A stretch of DNA of 64,000 nucleotides from Acanthosepion esculentum (Eukaryota; Mollusca; Cephalopoda; Sepiida; Sepiidae). Position 1 is the first letter of the stretch; each line of letters opens with the position of its first letter. The notes under the pieces were generated by a model. That model saw nothing but the letters and a program-made list of their open reading frames with translations. It searched no databases and was not told where the DNA came from. This document shows, piece by piece, positions 60,903-64,000 of the stretch. The position numbers were made by a program, and so were the translations under genes. Location: positions 16,949,344 to 17,013,343 of the forward strand of contig OZ038480.1 of the NCBI GenBank assembly GCA_964036315.1, given 5' to 3'.

Positions 60903-61250
60903 GCTTTCCTCTTTGATAGCTAAACTTTATGGATTTAAGCGCAGTACTGGATTGGCGGGGAGGTCTCATCATCTTACACTTGAAATGGTTAGATGTAACC
61001 GTAAGTTCTATGCTGGCAGTTTCTTCTATCGCATTTCTCGATTGTGAAACTCTAACCTGGCCCCTGTCTTTCTAGTTAACTTTTATCTTCAATAATTTAA
61101 ATGTAACGTCAATCGTTATTTTCTGTCTTCAGAGTTCCTATTCTTTTATTCGCCTCTCTCCATAATATTTTTTCCCATATTCCCTAACATTCAATAACCA
61201 CTTGTGTCTTAGTGGCTTTATTGCCTTTCTTGGGATGAAATGATTAAAAA
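60903..61250 (+). pseudogene. LINE-J RT tail and 3' UTR (subtype of 2.0 kb)
   Basis: Plus strand: K-L-Y-G-F-K-R-S-T-G-L-A-like remnants, RCNRKFYAGSFFYRISRL with W-N/C at the expected place, then NLNVTSIVIFCL-type codons. UTR: CTTGTGTCTTAGTGGCTTTA, GCCTTTCTTGGGATGAAATG and ATTAAAAAAA at 61248. The S-F-F-x-R-x-S-R-L pattern is the LINE-J tail. Confidence 0.65.
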
Positions 61251-61377
61251 AATGGAACATTTCCTACTTAGATATTTGCACATTATCATGACTCAGATCT
61301 CAGATCTCTCATTGGCCCAATTTTGCATGGCCTTTCAACTTCAACCTGTGTATCTTCTGTTATACGGACCTACGGGA

Positions 61378-61625
61378 TGCACGGTGGCGTAATGGATTAC
61401 TAATACCCTTGGGCAAAGCATGAATCCATCTCTTCTCTCTCAAGCTATGGGTAAATAGCAGGGCAGGCGGGCTTATATAGCTTGGGTGGCAACCGGTTTA
61501 AGAGAAGGAAATCCCTGAATTCAAACCAGCCTAGGGAGGGTTGGGCTCCGTCAGGTTATCTTGCTCAAGACACACTACTTCTGTTGCGGCAGCTGTATAT
61601 ACGATTCGAAAGAGATACGGGACAT
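61378..61625 (+). mobile_element. SINE-V copy
   Basis: Head GGATGCACGGTGGCGTAATG, then a deletion across the B box. Body: CATCTCTTCTCTCTCAAGCT, ATGGGTAAATAGCAGGGCAG, GGCAACCGGTTTAAGAGAAG, CTCCGTCAGGTTATCTTGCT and CAAGACACACTACTTCTGTT. Order agrees with 21.96 and 38.8 kb. Confidence 0.65.
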
Positions 61626-61886
61626 GTGATCTTGACGAAAGTGCAAAAAGTTATTTTCCAATCCTCAAGGTACACGGACACTACTGATAAAAACATACTG
61701 CTAAACAATCTTAACTTCTTGATAAAATCAAGGTGTAAAATCGTTTTATGTACTTGGCCCAAAACCTTTGTGTGCTAGTGTATTGCTTTGAGTTTTCTTT
61801 CAGGTTTTTATAGGATAAATAAAAAAGTTTTTATTTTCAAAAATCGAATTAAAAGGCTAACGTAAAAACAATTTTTGTTTATCCTA

Positions 61887-62838
61887 CAGTGCTGCTCGAT
61901 AAAAGTGACTCACCTGATATTTTTTTACTTAAATATTTTTTCGCCTATTGTTTTTGGGTTTCAAACTAATTTTTAATTTTACTTATATAAAGACCACTTC
62001 CCGACCACCTATCAAAAAAGTTTACTCACCCTAAGATATTCTATTGATAATTATTATTTTGGATATAAATGAGATTTAGGGAAAAACTCTGTGCAAAAAA
62101 AGTGACTCACTTATTTCCTGCAACTAGTAATCAATAGAAACATAACCGAACAGATTTAAATAAAGAATAATAGAGGTATAATTTATTTATAATAGGTAAT
62201 ATAGTTCGAAATATTTAATAATCTATGGGTCCTCCTTTATTTTGAATAACCTTTTCAACCCTTTTTGGCATTGACTTGATTAGTTCTGGCAAATCTCATC
62301 TCCAAGCATTGAATTCCATTCGGATATGAAATTCACAATCAAATTCTCTTTGTTGCTCAACTGCTTTCTCGACAGCCTGTACTTTATAATGCTCCATAAG
62401 TTTTCTATATGGTTGAGGTCAGGAGATTGGGGCGACCATGTCATAACACTCACGTGCTTCTCATCAAAGTATTCCTTCATCAATTTTGATTTGTGACAGA
62501 GAACATTATCCTGCATAAAAATGAGCTTGGTGGGGTCGATTTGCACCCTTTCAGCAGAAGGGAGCAGACAAGACTCTAAAATTCTCTTGTACTGCTCGTT
62601 CCTGAGGGTATTTACAATAGGTTTTAAGAAACCAGTTCCATGAAAAGAAAAGCATCCCCAGAACATTATACTCAACAGATGCTTGACAATAGTTACTGCT
62701 AAATTCAAAGAGCTTTCAAAGCTTCTTCTTCGGATTTTAGATCGCTTATCCTTTGAATTTAGCTCAACTTTCGTTTCATCGGAGAAGAGAACATTTAGTA
62801 AAAAAAATCAGGTGGGTTAATTTTATCGAACAGCACTA
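61887..62838 (-). mobile_element. Tc1-like element, internally deleted
   Basis: Left terminus CAGTGCTGCTCGATAAAAGT and, inverted at the right, a near-identical AGTGCTGTTCGATAAAATTA, with GACTCACCTGAT / AACCCACCTGAT following. TA precedes the left end; the last base on the right is mutated. The interior is a transposase lacking its N-terminus, described next. Confidence 0.75.
62210..62795 (-). pseudogene. Tc1-type DD34E transposase, N-terminus deleted
   Basis: Minus strand, N to C: an F-S-D-E-T-K-V-E-L-N stretch (first catalytic Asp) at about 62790-62750, separated by a shift from the 142-codon frame 62280-62708. Within it are IMFWGCFSFHGTGFLKPIVN, KLIFMQDNVLCHKSKLMKEY (second Asp) and VMTWSPQSPDLNHIENLWSI (Glu of the DD34E triad in 'H-I-E-N-L-W'). 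ISEWNSMLGDEICQN runs to the end, then C-terminal codons to 62220. The HTH region is missing because the sequence jumps to the right terminus at 62800. All three catalytic residues are present, so decay is mainly by deletion and one frameshift. Confidence 0.8.
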
Positions 62839-63114
62839 TGTCATCATAAAGACAAAATAAAGAAACTCTATTGACAGAAAACTACATACACTGCTTAGAA
62901 CTATATACTTGTTTATTATTATACAATTAAGTTAATTTAAAAGCAATGCCTCAAAATCTATTAAAAATAGAAAAAATACCTAATAAGTATTACGAGATAA
63001 TTTTTCGACAAATCAAACTGTGCCATTCACACACGTTATAACTAAAGCCAGGCACTCCTTTAGGTATTTAAAAAGCTACTTGACTCATCATGAAAGTTTA
63101 ATTTCAATCAGTTA
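62839..63114. other. No gene seen
   Basis: A/T-rich. Confidence 0.5.
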
Positions 63115-63278
63115 TGTGCCATGCGTGATACCCGTTTAGGCGATCATGTATCTTTCGATACATGATTGACGAGGCATTCATACCTTTCCCAGAGATATTA
63201 GCACGTATGTAATTCGACTGATTCCGCAATCGGGGCCGCTACCCATTACTCCACCGTGCCCCCACAGTAAGTTTGACT
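63115..63278 (-). mobile_element. SINE-V copy
   Basis: Minus strand head GGGGGCACGGTGGAGTAATG then GGTAGCGGCCCCGATTG; downstream ATACATGATCGCCTAAACGG and GTATCACGCATGGCACA. Closely matches 5018-5285, which shares ATGATCGCCTAACCGTGTAT and CACGCATGGCCAAC. Confidence 0.6.
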
Positions 63279-64000
63279 TACCATTTGCTAATATTAAGGG
63301 AAAGTATTTTGTGGAATGTTCAGTTACCCCATAGCATTAACAGAAATTTAACAGTAGCTGGATATGAATGCACTGGAAATGAGATTATGCCTTTATACTG
63401 AAGATACGAAACATCATTTCGATCCTATGAAGACCTTATCGATCGTGCGCAGCAAAACACACACACACGTACGCATCAAAGAAGTCACACAATGAAATAA
63501 TTCCGTTTTAATAATTTTAACCTCTTTCTTTTTGATTAAATAGATCAGGGGTCAGGTGAATGTAGAACGTCTCCGGTCTGTAAATATATCTTTTGTATTC
63601 TATACTGAAAGTTACCCTCTGTAATTTTGAAAAAAAAGAAGACCTTATCATTCCAAGTGTCGTTCGTACTATTGATCTTATTCTTTTGTTAATCGTGTTA
63701 CCATAACTCTTCCGTTGATCCATTCTACGGGCTTCTCCAGGTGTACAATTAGTATAGAAAGACAGGGGAGTCTCTTTTTTATCCTGTTCGCTACCACATT
63801 TTCTGGATTACACTACCGAATAAAGACAGCGAAAATATTGGACGTTAAATACTTAGGTACAATGCAAACATTATAATGGGAAAACTCGTCTGTGATTTCG
63901 AAGGGAAGTCGTGTTCTCTCAGGCGGCCAAATTGTGGGTCGATTTTCAAAGAAATCGAAGGCTAAATGTTCGAATAGGGGTGAAATATCGCAAAATAGAA
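63279..64000. other. No gene recognised to the window end
   Basis: Mixed A/T-rich sequence with a short (CA)n at 63455-63468. A 68-codon minus-strand frame at 63517-63723 has no recognisable domain. Confidence 0.5.

Overview
This window looks like non-coding, repeat-saturated DNA of a mollusc, most likely a cephalopod such as an octopus. The evidence is the very high density of (TA)n, (GA)n, (ATCT)n and (AAT)n microsatellites, several tRNA-derived SINE families, and many decayed LINE, Penelope-like and Tc1/mariner fragments of a kind I recall from cephalopod genomes. The species is an inference. I found no intact host gene, no rRNA, no functional tRNA and no CRISPR array. Every protein similarity I recognise is a broken transposon protein. 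Family names here such as VCR, LINE-J, LINE-N, LINE-D, SINE-1, SINE-2, SINE-V and repeat P are my own provisional labels.

Layout. 1-7.4 kb holds a VCR tail, jockey/CR1-like (LINE-J) and second-type (LINE-N) RT tails, GA-rich duplications and long polypyrimidine/polypurine tracts. 7.7-9.3 kb holds a Tc1 5' end and a deletion derivative of a mariner whose ends and protein resemble plant mariner-like/Stowaway elements. 9.3-14.9 kb is microsatellites, a 96-bp higher-order minisatellite, a SINE-1 and a MITE. 14.9-18.8 kb carries five pieces of a LINE with an apparent restriction-like endonuclease (LINE-D), each abutting a (TAA)n tract. 19.3-22.3 kb has mariner-derived MITEs and a foldback repeat split by a clean solo LTR. 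22.3-25.6 kb is a Penelope-like RT relic interrupted by a hAT element and an RTE-like tail. 25.8-31 kb has SINE-1 tail monomers, a mariner-type pseudogene, three nested mariner relics and a GIY-YIG fragment. 31.7-36 kb has a LINE-J split by a VCR element, followed by a cluster of further VCR copies.

36-52 kb continues with MITEs, more LINE-D copies in (AAT)n, LINE-J plus a Penelope GIY-YIG relic, a 67-bp minisatellite joined to a VCR copy that contains a SINE-1, and a reverse-strand VCR. 52.6-53.5 kb is a regular eight-unit 107-bp array of the SINE-1 tail; 55.2-55.9 kb is a related array of about 127 bp in the opposite orientation. 56-64 kb holds LINE-J pieces, a pogo/Tigger-like deletion derivative, Tc1-like relics and SINEs.

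How the parts relate. The best candidate for an undescribed system is the VCR family: a composite non-autonomous retroelement with two separate VNTRs (30-bp and 31-bp units) around a unique core, ending in a 3' tail that also appears on a tRNA-headed SINE. One copy lies in a LINE between matching 10-bp direct repeats. Second-tier items are the SINE-1 tail arrays with conserved hairpins, the association of LINE-D with TAA repeats, and the plant-type mariner.
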